A DNA stretch of 10,751 nucleotides from Actinomycetes bacterium. Lineage in GTDB: Bacteria; Actinomycetota; Acidimicrobiia; Acidimicrobiales; Bog-793. Location: contig JAKACF010000085.1 in NCBI GenBank assembly GCA_021821585.1, forward strand, positions 1 through 10,751, read 5' to 3'. Positions 1 to 6,776 of the stretch are shown piece by piece; position 1 is the first letter of the stretch, and every line of letters starts with the position of its first letter. The notes under the pieces are model-generated. The model ran no database searches. It had not been told where the DNA came from and saw only the letters and a program-made list of their open reading frames with translations. The position numbers and the translations under genes were made by a program.

Positions 1-85
1 GGACGTGCCCGGTGGTGGCCGAGCGACCCGACCGCTCCGGCGGCAATCGCTCAGGTAGGCAGCGCCTCGTGGACGCGATGAGGTG

Positions 86-104
86 GTCGGCGGTCTCCGC
101 CGGC
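86..104. terminator. Small GC hairpin, possible terminator of an upstream gene
   Basis: GTCGGCGG and CCGCCGGC pair around a TCT loop: eight pairs, one of them G-T. It lies 4 nt after an in-frame TGA at 79-81, so it could end a gene entering from the left. There is no T-tract. GC-rich actinobacterial terminators often lack one, but hairpins this small also arise by chance in such DNA. Confidence 0.25.
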
Positions 105-278
105 GCTCTGGCGAAGCTCCCCCCTGGGCACCCGGCGGGGCGGCGGGAGGCCGGCAGGGCGACGGCTCGCGCTCCCCGCCGCCGCGGGCTGCCACGGGCG
201 ACAGGAAGTCTGTCCCGAGGCACCCTTCGCGTTCGTGCGAGACGCACATTTGTCCGCCTGCCACTTGTGGTTCCTGCA

Positions 279-313
279 CGGTCGCGACACAGATGGTGAC
301 GCAGCGGTCGCGA
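279..313. repeat. Paired CGGTCGCGA sites, possible operator
   Basis: The 9-mer CGGTCGCGA occurs at 279-287 and 305-313, 26 bp apart in the same orientation. Each copy contains the self-complementary TCGCGA. The pair lies just upstream of TTGACG (322-327) and about 110-145 bp ahead of the sugar transferase start. Two spaced palindromic sites would suit a dimeric regulator binding twice, but no regulator is identified and the role is inferred. Confidence 0.25.
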
Positions 314-424
314 AAACCCTCTTGACGCAAGGAATACCTTTGATTTCACCGGGACGGGATCGAGCGGTCCTCCTCGAGGAGCCGTCCAGCACGGGTCCGC
401 GAGGGAGGACGAGAGGCGGAAGCG

Positions 425-1924
425 ATGAGCGAGACCGCGCAGAGGACGCTCACTGGGTCGCTGGGGAAGCTCGACCTCGTCCCGGGCCAAGCAGGCGCCG
501 CGACGGCGGGTCCGAACGAGCGACGGCGCGGGGCGGCGCGACGGCGGCGAGCGGGGTCCCGCATGGTGCTCGTGTTGAGCGACCTCGGAGCGATCGGGCT
601 GAGCGAGCTCCTCGGGTGGAGGCTGCTGCGCGTTCGCACCGCACAGGGCAGCTCGGCCATCGTCCATGGCTGGCTGGTTGCCGTCCTGCTCGCCTGCTTC
701 GTGCTCGCGGCCATCGCGGCGAACGGCGTCTACACAAACTGGGCTCGGCAGTTGCTCACCAGCAGCTTCAACGAGGTGCGGGACCTCGTCTACGCCCTCG
801 GCGTCGCCGGGTGCGCCACCGTCGGCACCGCGCACTTCGCCGGCCTGGCGCGCCTCGACTCCTTCAGCCCCCTCACCGTCGTGGCGTCACTCGTTGTGGC
901 GGCAGTGCTCGTCCCGCTGCTGCGCACCGTCGTCAGGTGGGGCCTGCGCGCCAGCCCGTCACGCCAGTGGCGCATCCTGGTGCTCGGAAGCGGAATGATG
1001 GCGCGAATCGTCGTCCGTTCTCTCGCCTGGGACCGCGCCATCGCGGTGCTCGGCTGTGTCGACGACCAGCCCCTGGACGGCGACACGGTCCTCGGCACCC
1101 TGGACGACCTGCCCCGGCTCTGCCAGGAGCTCGACGTCGACCAGGTCGTGGTCGGCTTCTCCCGCAGCCATCCTTCCCGGGTGCTCGAGCCCCTCCGCCA
1201 GATCGACCCGTCGGTCACTGTCTCGGTCGTGCCGCGGTACTTCGAGCTGCTCTCCACGCGCTCCAGGCTCGACGAGCTTGCGGGCCTGCCGCTCGTCGAG
1301 GCTGCGGCGGCGGATCCGAGTGCGCTCGGCCGCCGGCTGAAGCGCTGGATGGACATCCTGTGCTCGGGTTTCCTCCTCCTGCTCGCGGCCCCGGTCCTGC
1401 TCCTGTTCGCAGCGACCATCAAGGCGACCTCCCGGGGACCGGTGTTCTTCCGGCAGGAGCGCATCGGCTACGGCGAGCGACCCTTCGTCATGTACAAGTT
1501 CCGCACGATGGTCGACGACCCGTGCCATGCCACTGACCTCACCGGCCTGTCGAGTGAGTTCGACGGACCCTTGTTCAAGATGAGGAACGACCCGCGGGTC
1601 ACGAACGTGGGGAGGTGGCTGCGCCGGACCAGCCTCGACGAGCTGCCCCAGCTGCTCAACGTGCTCCTCGGCGACATGTCGCTCGTCGGTCCCCGCCCGT
1701 TCGTGGCGTCGGAGTCCGCCCAACTCCTCGGCCCAGCCCGCCGCCGCTTCGAGGTGCGCCCGGGGATGACGGGCCTCTGGCAGATCTCCGGCCGCAGCCA
1801 CCTGTCCTACGAGGAGCTCGTCAGATTGGACTACCTGTACGTCGCCTCGTGGTCGCTGTGGTTCGACCTGCGGATCCTGTGGCACACCCCGGCGCGGGTA
1901 CTGAAGGGCCACGGCGCCTTCTAG
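425..1924 (+). CDS. Polyprenyl-phosphate sugar-1-phosphate transferase (exopolysaccharide initiation, WbaP/CpsE-like)
   Basis: This 499-residue inner-membrane enzyme should move a sugar-1-phosphate from a nucleotide sugar onto undecaprenyl (or decaprenyl) phosphate, the first step in building an exopolysaccharide or capsule unit. Four N-terminal membrane segments (about 47-66, 80-100, 119-138, 150-170) precede a Rossmann-like region (LVLGSGMMA near 186-193) ending at PRYFEL (270-275). A fifth hydrophobic segment (309-331) leads into the catalytic bacterial-sugar-transferase domain. That domain shows KFRTM (358-362), FKMRNDPRVT (384-393), SLDELPQ (403-409), LVGPRP (420-425), RPGMTGLWQ (445-453) and a D-x-x-Y-x-x-x-W pattern (469-476), all hallmarks of the family, and its length is typical. 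A weak AGGCGG ribosome site precedes the ATG. The sugar (glucose, galactose or other) cannot be read from sequence. No other glycan gene is in view except possibly the oxygenase 75 bp downstream; a cluster may extend to the left. Confidence 0.93.
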   Translation: MSETAQRTLTGSLGKLDLVPGQAGAATAGPNERRRGAARRRRAGSRMVLVLSDLGAIGLSELLGWRLLRVRTAQGSSAIVHGWLVAVLLACFVLAAIAANGVYTNWARQLLTSSFNEVRDLVYALGVAGCATVGTAHFAGLARLDSFSPLTVVASLVVAAVLVPLLRTVVRWGLRASPSRQWRILVLGSGMMARIVVRSLAWDRAIAVLGCVDDQPLDGDTVLGTLDDLPRLCQELDVDQVVVGFSRSHPSRVLEPLRQIDPSVTVSVVPRYFELLSTRSRLDELAGLPLVEAAAADPSALGRRLKRWMDILCSGFLLLLAAPVLLLFAATIKATSRGPVFFRQERIGYGERPFVMYKFRTMVDDPCHATDLTGLSSEFDGPLFKMRNDPRVTNVGRWLRRTSLDELPQLLNVLLGDMSLVGPRPFVASESAQLLGPARRRFEVRPGMTGLWQISGRSHLSYEELVRLDYLYVASWSLWFDLRILWHTPARVLKGHGAF

Positions 1925-1999
1925 CGGCCTGGGCCGCCGCCCACCGGTTCCCTCGGGACGTGACGGGGACGAAGCAGTGAGAGCTCAGAGGAAGGGGAG

Positions 2000-2986
2000 A
2001 TGATGAGGATCTTCCAGGCCGAGGCGGAGGAGCACCGGGCTCACTTCGAGTCGCAGGGCTGGGTCCACATGCCGGGCGGCTGCAGCGAGGAGTTCCTCGG
2101 CCATCTCGTCGCCCTCGCGAGGCACGAGGCGCGGACCCTCGAGCTGGCCGGGCACCGTGGCAGCAAGGACCAGTTCCGATACATCCCGCCACCGGATGTC
2201 GCGCTCCGAGACGAGCTCTTCGGCTTCGTGTCCGCCCTCTCGGGAGTCGCGGCGGAGTCGCTGACGCTCTCCGAGTGCCATCTGAACGTCTACGACGATG
2301 ATGCTCCTGAGGAGCCGCCACCGCACAAGGACCGCTACGCCAGCCAGTTCACCGTCGGCATCTCGGTCGACGTTCCGAGCGAGTCGTCGCTCGTGCTCTA
2401 CCCCTACGACCATCGCGAGCTCAACCGCTTCTTCACCTCGGCCCAGCTGCGCGAGAGCCTCGATCCCGACGAGCTTCCCGAGGTGGTCCTGCAAGGCTCG
2501 GAGGAGGTGGAGATCCACGACCGGCCCGGCGACGTCGTGGTCTTCCCTGGGTCCTCGATGTGGCACCACCGCCGCCATTCCGCCAACCCGGTGTTCCTCT
2601 ACCTCAAGTGCAACGACTTCGACTGCGATCCCTTGCAGGAGGACGACGACACGGCTCTCCGCCGGAAGCAGACCGAGTCGCTGGTCGTCGGGGACGATCC
2701 CGACCTCGACGGCGTCACGCCGGTTCTCTCGCGCCGGCTCGAGTGGACGGCGCCACTCGCCGGACGTGACTGGAACGAGCGGTACTTCGCCAAGCTGTGG
2801 GAGAGCTCGCCGTTCCCGCTGAGCGAGGTGGACTACAGGATCGTCCGGGCGATCGACGGACGGACCGAGTGGGGGAAGATCGCTGCGGCGCTCGGCCACG
2901 ACCACCACGTGCTCGACCTGCGTCTTCTCAGGCTGGCGCGGCGTGGCGCCGTGGACCTGCTGCCCGCTCCCGGGCTCGGGGTGTGA
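2000..2986 (+). CDS. Putative Fe(II)/2-oxoglutarate-dependent oxygenase with C-terminal winged-helix-like tail
   Basis: This 328-residue, apparently soluble protein has the signature of a non-haem iron dioxygenase of the PhyH/2OG-Fe(II) type. An H-x-D pair (H109, D111, in PPPHKDRYASQF) is followed by the core strands, then PGDVVVFPGSSMWHH (176-190), where H189 or H190 would be the third iron ligand. K203, rather than the usual Arg, sits where the 2-oxoglutarate carboxylate is often held, so co-substrate binding is less certain. Residues about 278-322 (YRIVRAIDGRT... LRLLRLARRGAVDLL) resemble a small winged-helix fold like those at the ends of PqqD-like or ribosomal-oxygenase proteins. The substrate is unknown. 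Two adjacent ATGs (2000, 2003) follow AGAGGAAGGGGAG (1987-1999), a strong ribosome site; the first gives about 7 nt from AGGA, the second suits the GGGG. Position behind the sugar transferase suggests cotranscription and perhaps a modified glycan or lipid substrate, by inference only. Confidence 0.72.
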   Translation: MMRIFQAEAEEHRAHFESQGWVHMPGGCSEEFLGHLVALARHEARTLELAGHRGSKDQFRYIPPPDVALRDELFGFVSALSGVAAESLTLSECHLNVYDDDAPEEPPPHKDRYASQFTVGISVDVPSESSLVLYPYDHRELNRFFTSAQLRESLDPDELPEVVLQGSEEVEIHDRPGDVVVFPGSSMWHHRRHSANPVFLYLKCNDFDCDPLQEDDDTALRRKQTESLVVGDDPDLDGVTPVLSRRLEWTAPLAGRDWNERYFAKLWESSPFPLSEVDYRIVRAIDGRTEWGKIAAALGHDHHVLDLRLLRLARRGAVDLLPAPGLGV

Positions 2987-3046
2987 GCCGCCGGCTCCTC
3001 GAGAGTCCTCGTCCGCACCGCCAGCCCCGGCACTCGCCCCGGCGCC

Positions 3047-3568
3047 TCAGCAACCCGGAGGCGAACCCGATCGACCCGAGGCCGAGTAGAAGAGGCTGAG
3101 CAGGCTGCAGATGGTGGACTTGGCGACGAGCCACCTGCCTCGCGGCGCCACGGCGTAGCCCGTCGAGGGGGTCGAGAACAGCGGCGTGCCCTTCGGCCCG
3201 AGAAGGTCGTAGCTGACCTTGGCGCAGGGATGGGTGACGCCGCCCTCCCGACAGGCGCCCGCCGAGAGCAGCACCACCGAGTGGACCTTGGCGCCGGTGG
3301 CGTTCTTCGCCAGCGACGAGCTGAGCGCCTGGGTGAGGGCGGAGCGAAGCGACGAGCCATCCTCGATGACAGCCAGCTTGTCGGCGACCGTGCCGCTCGT
3401 GAAGTCGAACAGCGTCCCGTAGGCGCGCGCGATCTCCGCCTTGGCGGCACCGGCGCCGAGCGTGGTCGTCGTGACGCTCTTCCCCGAGCCGCACCCGCCG
3501 GTGGCGAACGACACGGCGACGGCAGCGACCGCCAGCCACCGGACACGCGCCACCCGCACGCTCACCAC
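3047..3568 (-). CDS. MTB12-like secreted protein, probable lipoprotein
   Basis: This 173-residue protein has a basic N-terminus (MVSVRVARVR), a hydrophobic stretch (11-22) and ATGGC with Cys26 as a possible lipidation site. The -3 residue is Thr, not the usual Leu or Val, so lipidation is likely but not canonical. After a Ser/Thr-rich linker, residues about 40-165 match the pattern of the low-molecular-weight antigen MTB12 domain: an AYGTLFDFTSGT opening, LAVIEDGSSLRSAL, a Val-rich strand, and a closing RWLVAKSTICSLLSLF. Function in this family is not established; members are exported and surface or cell-wall associated. Four further Cys (106, 115, 154, 173) could form disulfides outside the cell. 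Starts at GTG 3568 and GTG 3565 are both possible; 3565 lies 6 nt after a TAGGGT -10 box and may be the leaderless start. It ends tail-to-tail with the oxygenase gene, 60 bp apart, with no clear terminator between. Confidence 0.75.
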   Translation of the reverse strand: MVSVRVARVRWLAVAAVAVSFATGGCGSGKSVTTTTLGAGAAKAEIARAYGTLFDFTSGTVADKLAVIEDGSSLRSALTQALSSSLAKNATGAKVHSVVLLSAGACREGGVTHPCAKVSYDLLGPKGTPLFSTPSTGYAVAPRGRWLVAKSTICSLLSLFYSASGRSGSPPGC

Positions 3569-3571
3569 ATC

Positions 3572-3577
3572 ACCCTA
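3572..3577 (-). promoter_or_regulatory. -10 box for the MTB12-like gene
   Basis: On the minus strand this reads TAGGGT (TANNNT type). Six bases separate it from GTG 3565, so the transcript would begin at the start codon itself. No good -35 box is visible; TTTGGC lies 14 bp upstream. Confidence 0.4.
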
Positions 3578-3626
3578 CCGGCGCCGGGATCGCCAAATGC
3601 CTGCCGCGGCCTTCGTGGGCGGCAGA

Positions 3627-3655
3627 TTGACGTGCCGTCGACGGCGCGCCAGCAT
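3627..3655 (+). promoter_or_regulatory. Promoter for the S9 peptidase gene
   Basis: TTGACG (3627-3632), one base from the -35 consensus, is followed by a 17-bp spacer and a poor -10 box, CAGCAT (3650-3655). The start ATG at 3663 comes after 7 nt, which predicts a leaderless mRNA. No ribosome site precedes the ATG, in keeping with this. Confidence 0.4.
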
Positions 3656-3662
3656 CGGCGCC

Positions 3663-5723
3663 ATGTCCTTCACCGAGGCGGGGCCCCCGAGCGCCTTCAG
3701 CTCTCCCGCAAAGTTCATGAGCATCCCGAGGATCTCGTCCCTCACCCTGTCGCCCTCGGGCACGCGCCTCGTGGCGGAGATCGCGCAGCTCGACGAGGCG
3801 GGCGCCAAGTTCGTGAGCTCGCTCTGGGAGCTCGATCCCGACGGTGCCCGCCCGGCACGTCGCCTCACCCGCGCGGAGGAGGGCGAGGGCGGCGCTCAGT
3901 TCCTCCCCGACGACTCGTTGCTGTTCGTCTCCCGCCGTCCGGCGGCGGCCTCGGGCAGTCCGGGCGAACAGGGCGGCGACGAGGCCGCCCTGTGGTTGCT
4001 TCCCGCCGCCGGCGGTGAGCCCTGGGCGGTGGCGCGCCGCCCGGGTGGCGTCGTGGCCGCGGTCACCGGACGTCGGACCTCGACCGTCATCGTGGCTGCC
4101 AAGAGCGCCCCGGGCCGACTGGACGAGGCGGAGGACGCCAGCTGGTGGACGACCCGGCGAGACCAGAAGGTCAGCGCCGTCCTCTACGAGAGCCTGCCCG
4201 TCCGGCACTGGGACCACTACCTCGGGCCCGACGAGGTGCACCTGTACGCGGCCGACCTCTCCGAGCCCGGGCAGACCGCACCGGCGGGGCTGCGGGATCT
4301 CACGCCCGACGCCGGCCAGGCGCTGCACGAGTCCCACCCGGTGCTCTCCCCCGACGGTGCGCTCGTCGCGGTCGACTGGATGGTCCAGATGGCCCACGGC
4401 CGATCGCGTTACGAGCTCGTCGGCGTCGATGTCGCGACCGGCGAGAGGCGGCGGCTGGCGGGTACCGACGACGGCTCGTTCGAGTACGCCCACCCGGCGT
4501 TCTCGGACGACGGCCGACACCTGGCGTGTCTGCGCAGCTCTCGTGCGACGACGAGCGAGCCCCCGGTCGTCGACGTGTGGGTGTTGGACCTCGCCGATCT
4601 GAGCGGGCGGGCGTTCGCGCTCGGGGACGGGCCCTATCCCACGGCGGTCTGCTTCCGGGCGGACGGCGCCGGCCTGTTCGTGTCGGCCGACTTCGAGGGG
4701 CGGGCGCCGCTGTTCGGCGTGGATCTCGACGACGGCACCGTGAGGCGCCTCACCGGCGAGGGCGCCTGGAGCTCGATCCAGGTCGCAGCGGGCGGAGACG
4801 CCGTCTTCGCGCTCCACGCCTCGCCCGAGCTCCCGCCGCGGCCGACCCGGCTCGGACTTGGCGGCAACGGCGCGGGCGGGGATGCCACCGCCCTCGATGT
4901 ACCCGGCGGGCTGGGCGCTCTCCCTGGCCGCCTCGAGGAGGTGAGGGCGACGGCGGCCGACGGGACGAGCCTGCGTGCCTGGCTCGTCCTCCCCGACGGA
5001 GCGGACGCCCGCTCCCCGGCGCCCTTCGTGCTCTTTGTCCACGGGGGTCCGGTCAGCTCGTGGAACACCTGGCACTGGCGATGGAACCCATGGTTGCTGG
5101 CGGCGAGAGGGTGGGCGGTGCTCCTCCCGGATCCGGCTCTGTCGACCGGCTACGGCCAGCAGATGATCCGGCGGGGGTGGGGCCAGTGGGGAGGGGCTCC
5201 CTTCGAGGACCTGATGACCCTCACCGATGCCGCCCTTGCCCGGGACGACATCGACTCCGCGCGGACGGCCGCCATGGGCGGGTCCTACGGGGGCTACATG
5301 GCCAACTGGATCGCCGGTCACACGGACCGCTTCTCGGCCATCGTGAGCCACGCCAGCCTCTGGTCACTCGAGCAGTTCGCGGGCACGACGGACTGGCCGG
5401 CGGAGTGGGCGGACGAGTGGGGCTACCCGGACACCAACCCGGAGTTCTACGAGCGATGGTCGCCCGACCGCGCCGTCGACCAGATCACCACGCCGATGCT
5501 CCTCATCCACGGGGACCGCGACTACCGCTGCCCCGTGGGAGAGTCGCTCAGGCTCTGGTCCGAGCTCGTGCGGAGGGGCGTGGAGTCCAAGTTCCTCTGG
5601 TTCGGTGACGAGAACCACTGGGTGCTCCACCCTGCCGACGCGGCCGTCTGGTACGAGACCGTCTTCGCCTTCCTCGACGAGCACGTCCGCGGCGAGGCGT
5701 GGCGGCGGCCGGAGGGCCTCTGA
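3663..5723 (+). CDS. S9 family serine peptidase (prolyl oligopeptidase / acylaminoacyl-peptidase type)
   Basis: This 686-residue peptidase has no signal peptide, so it probably acts in the cytoplasm on short or N-blocked peptides. Residues about 15-430 form a beta-propeller with PD40-like repeats (for example LTLSPSGTRLVA near 25-35, LSPDGALVAVDW near 228, FSDDGRHLACLR near 281, FRADGAGLFVSAD near 331). An alpha/beta hydrolase follows, with HGGP (460-463) near the oxyanion hole, nucleophile Ser541 in GGSYGGYM, Asp620 in HGDRDYRCP and His652 in GDENHWVLHP, so the triad is complete and in family order. The gene stays open upstream to 3441, but the homology begins near the chosen ATG and the 5' part is antisense to the MTB12-like gene, so 3663 is preferred; in-frame ATGs at 3597 and 3717 are alternatives. 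It is divergent from the MTB12-like gene and convergent with the LLM gene. Exact substrate preference cannot be read. Confidence 0.93.
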   Translation: MSFTEAGPPSAFSSPAKFMSIPRISSLTLSPSGTRLVAEIAQLDEAGAKFVSSLWELDPDGARPARRLTRAEEGEGGAQFLPDDSLLFVSRRPAAASGSPGEQGGDEAALWLLPAAGGEPWAVARRPGGVVAAVTGRRTSTVIVAAKSAPGRLDEAEDASWWTTRRDQKVSAVLYESLPVRHWDHYLGPDEVHLYAADLSEPGQTAPAGLRDLTPDAGQALHESHPVLSPDGALVAVDWMVQMAHGRSRYELVGVDVATGERRRLAGTDDGSFEYAHPAFSDDGRHLACLRSSRATTSEPPVVDVWVLDLADLSGRAFALGDGPYPTAVCFRADGAGLFVSADFEGRAPLFGVDLDDGTVRRLTGEGAWSSIQVAAGGDAVFALHASPELPPRPTRLGLGGNGAGGDATALDVPGGLGALPGRLEEVRATAADGTSLRAWLVLPDGADARSPAPFVLFVHGGPVSSWNTWHWRWNPWLLAARGWAVLLPDPALSTGYGQQMIRRGWGQWGGAPFEDLMTLTDAALARDDIDSARTAAMGGSYGGYMANWIAGHTDRFSAIVSHASLWSLEQFAGTTDWPAEWADEWGYPDTNPEFYERWSPDRAVDQITTPMLLIHGDRDYRCPVGESLRLWSELVRRGVESKFLWFGDENHWVLHPADAAVWYETVFAFLDEHVRGEAWRRPEGL

Positions 5724-5756
5724 GCAGCGGTGCCGGCCGGCTCCGCCGTGTCCGGC

Positions 5757-5782
5757 CGCCCGCCTCCCGGCGGCGGCGGGCG
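5757..5782. terminator. GC hairpin between convergent genes
   Basis: CGCCCGCC (5757-5764) and GGCGGGCG (5775-5782) pair perfectly over 8 bp around a 10-nt loop. It sits in the 63-bp gap between the stop codons of the S9 peptidase (5723) and the LLM oxidoreductase (5787), where a bidirectional terminator is expected. There is no T-tract on either side. Confidence 0.45.
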
Positions 5783-5786
5783 CCGC

Positions 5787-6731
5787 TCAGGAGAGCTCGG
5801 GAGCCACCTTTTCGGCGACGAGGTGGAGATGCTCGAGGTCGGCGAGGTCGAGCACCTGCAGATAGGCACGCTCGGCTCCGGCGGCCCGGTATGCCTCGAG
5901 CGTCTCGACCACCTCCGCCGGCAGACCCGCGGCCCCGTGTTCGCGCAGCTCGTCCGGCTGACGCCGGATCCGGTCCGCACGTCGGGTGAACTCGCCTTCG
6001 TCCTCACCGCAGCACAGGACGAGCGCGACGGAATAGGTCAGGGCGTCCGCGTCCCGACCGACGCGGCGGCAGGCCTCCCGCACCAGCTCGAACTGGCGCC
6101 GGCACGTCTCGACCGAGACGAAGGCCACGTTGAATTCGTCGGCGTACCTCGCCGCCAGCTCCGGCGTCCGTCGCCGCCCGTGGCCGCCGACCACGATCGG
6201 GGGATGCGGCCGCTGGAGCGGCTTCGGCAGCGCCGGGCTGTCACTCAGCCGGTAGTGCCGGCCCTCGAAGGAGAACCTCCCACCCTCGGGGGTCGACCAG
6301 AGCCCGTGGACGACCGCCAGTTGCTCCTCGAGCCGGTCGAAGCGCTCCTCGACGGAGGGGAAGGGGATCCCGTAGGCGCGGTGCTCCTCCTCGTACCACC
6401 CGGCCCCGAGCCCCAGCTCGACCCGGCCGCCGCTCATGGCGTCCACCTCCGCGACGGTGATGGCGAGCGGACCCGGCAGGCGGAAGGTCGCAGCGCTGAG
6501 CAGCGTGCCGAGCCGTATGCGCTCGGTGTCCCGGGCGAGGCCGGCGAGGGTGGTCCAGGCGTCGGTCGGACCCGGCAGTCCGTCGACCTCGCCCATGGAG
6601 AGGTAGTGGTCGGACCGGAAGAACGCCCCGAAGCCGGCCTCCTCCGCCGTCCGGGCGACAGCCAGCAGCTGGTCGTAGCTCGCCCCCTGCTGAGGCTCGG
6701 TGAAGATCCGCAGTTCCATTCGGGTCTTCAT
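5787..6731 (-). CDS. LLM class flavin/F420-dependent oxidoreductase (TIGR03560-like)
   Basis: This 314-residue luciferase-like monooxygenase-fold protein is a single TIM barrel, cytoplasmic, with the pattern of the actinobacterial F420-dependent group. RIFTEPQQGASYDQLL (8-23) and FFRSDHYLSM (37-46) form the start of the barrel. RIRLGTLLSAATFRLPGPLA (71-90), VDAMSGGRVELGLGAGWYEEEH (a strand and loop at 96-117) and PHPPIVVGGHGRRRTPELAARYADEFN (176-201) are family-typical cofactor-barrel segments. The reaction is probably a hydride transfer with F420H2 or a flavin; the substrate is unknown. Two starts are possible: ATG 6731, or ATG 6719, which would begin at MELRIF as relatives often do. Neither has a clear ribosome site. 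It follows the S10 carboxypeptidase by 45 bp on the same strand, so the two are likely cotranscribed. Confidence 0.9.
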   Translation of the reverse strand: MKTRMELRIFTEPQQGASYDQLLAVARTAEEAGFGAFFRSDHYLSMGEVDGLPGPTDAWTTLAGLARDTERIRLGTLLSAATFRLPGPLAITVAEVDAMSGGRVELGLGAGWYEEEHRAYGIPFPSVEERFDRLEEQLAVVHGLWSTPEGGRFSFEGRHYRLSDSPALPKPLQRPHPPIVVGGHGRRRTPELAARYADEFNVAFVSVETCRRQFELVREACRRVGRDADALTYSVALVLCCGEDEGEFTRRADRIRRQPDELREHGAAGLPAEVVETLEAYRAAGAERAYLQVLDLADLEHLHLVAEKVAPELS

Positions 6732-6776
6732 AGCCGATCCCGACCGGCCCTCGTCGCCCTCGCCGCCGTCTCGGGC

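Larger units (their letters stand above)
1..424. other. Leading region with no assignable gene
   Basis: I cannot support a gene here. Plus frame 1 is open from the edge to a TGA at 79-81 and frame 3 from the edge to a TGA at 297-299, but neither translation looks like a protein domain and both are rich in Arg, Pro and Gly, as chance frames in GC-rich DNA are. One of them could be the tail of a gene beginning outside the window. The stretch contains a small hairpin (86-104), a 5-bp inverted repeat GTGCG-AGA-CGCAC (235-247), two copies of CGGTCGCGA (279-287 and 305-313) and an AT-richer patch at about 312-348. That patch holds TTGACG (322-327), which resembles a -35 box, but I find no matching -10 box at 16-18 bp. 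The promoter of the downstream sugar transferase gene should lie in this region. Confidence 0.5.

Noticed and set aside
1..81. Possible C-terminal tail of an upstream gene (frame 1, TGA at 79-81)
   Set aside because: Only 26 codons, no recognisable motif, and only about 73% G/C at third positions. Another frame is open through the same bases.
1924..1937. Hairpin GCGGC-CTGG-GCCGC at the sugar transferase stop codon
   Set aside because: Only five base pairs and no T-tract. Such stems are expected by chance here, and the next gene probably is cotranscribed.
2987..3046. Terminator between the oxygenase and the MTB12-like gene
   Set aside because: The repeated GCCCCGGC is direct, not inverted. 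I found no stem of useful length in this convergent gap.
3441..3662. N-terminal extension of the S9 peptidase
   Set aside because: The added residues are antisense to the MTB12-like gene, Arg/Thr/Ala-rich and unlike the family. Homology begins close to ATG 3663.
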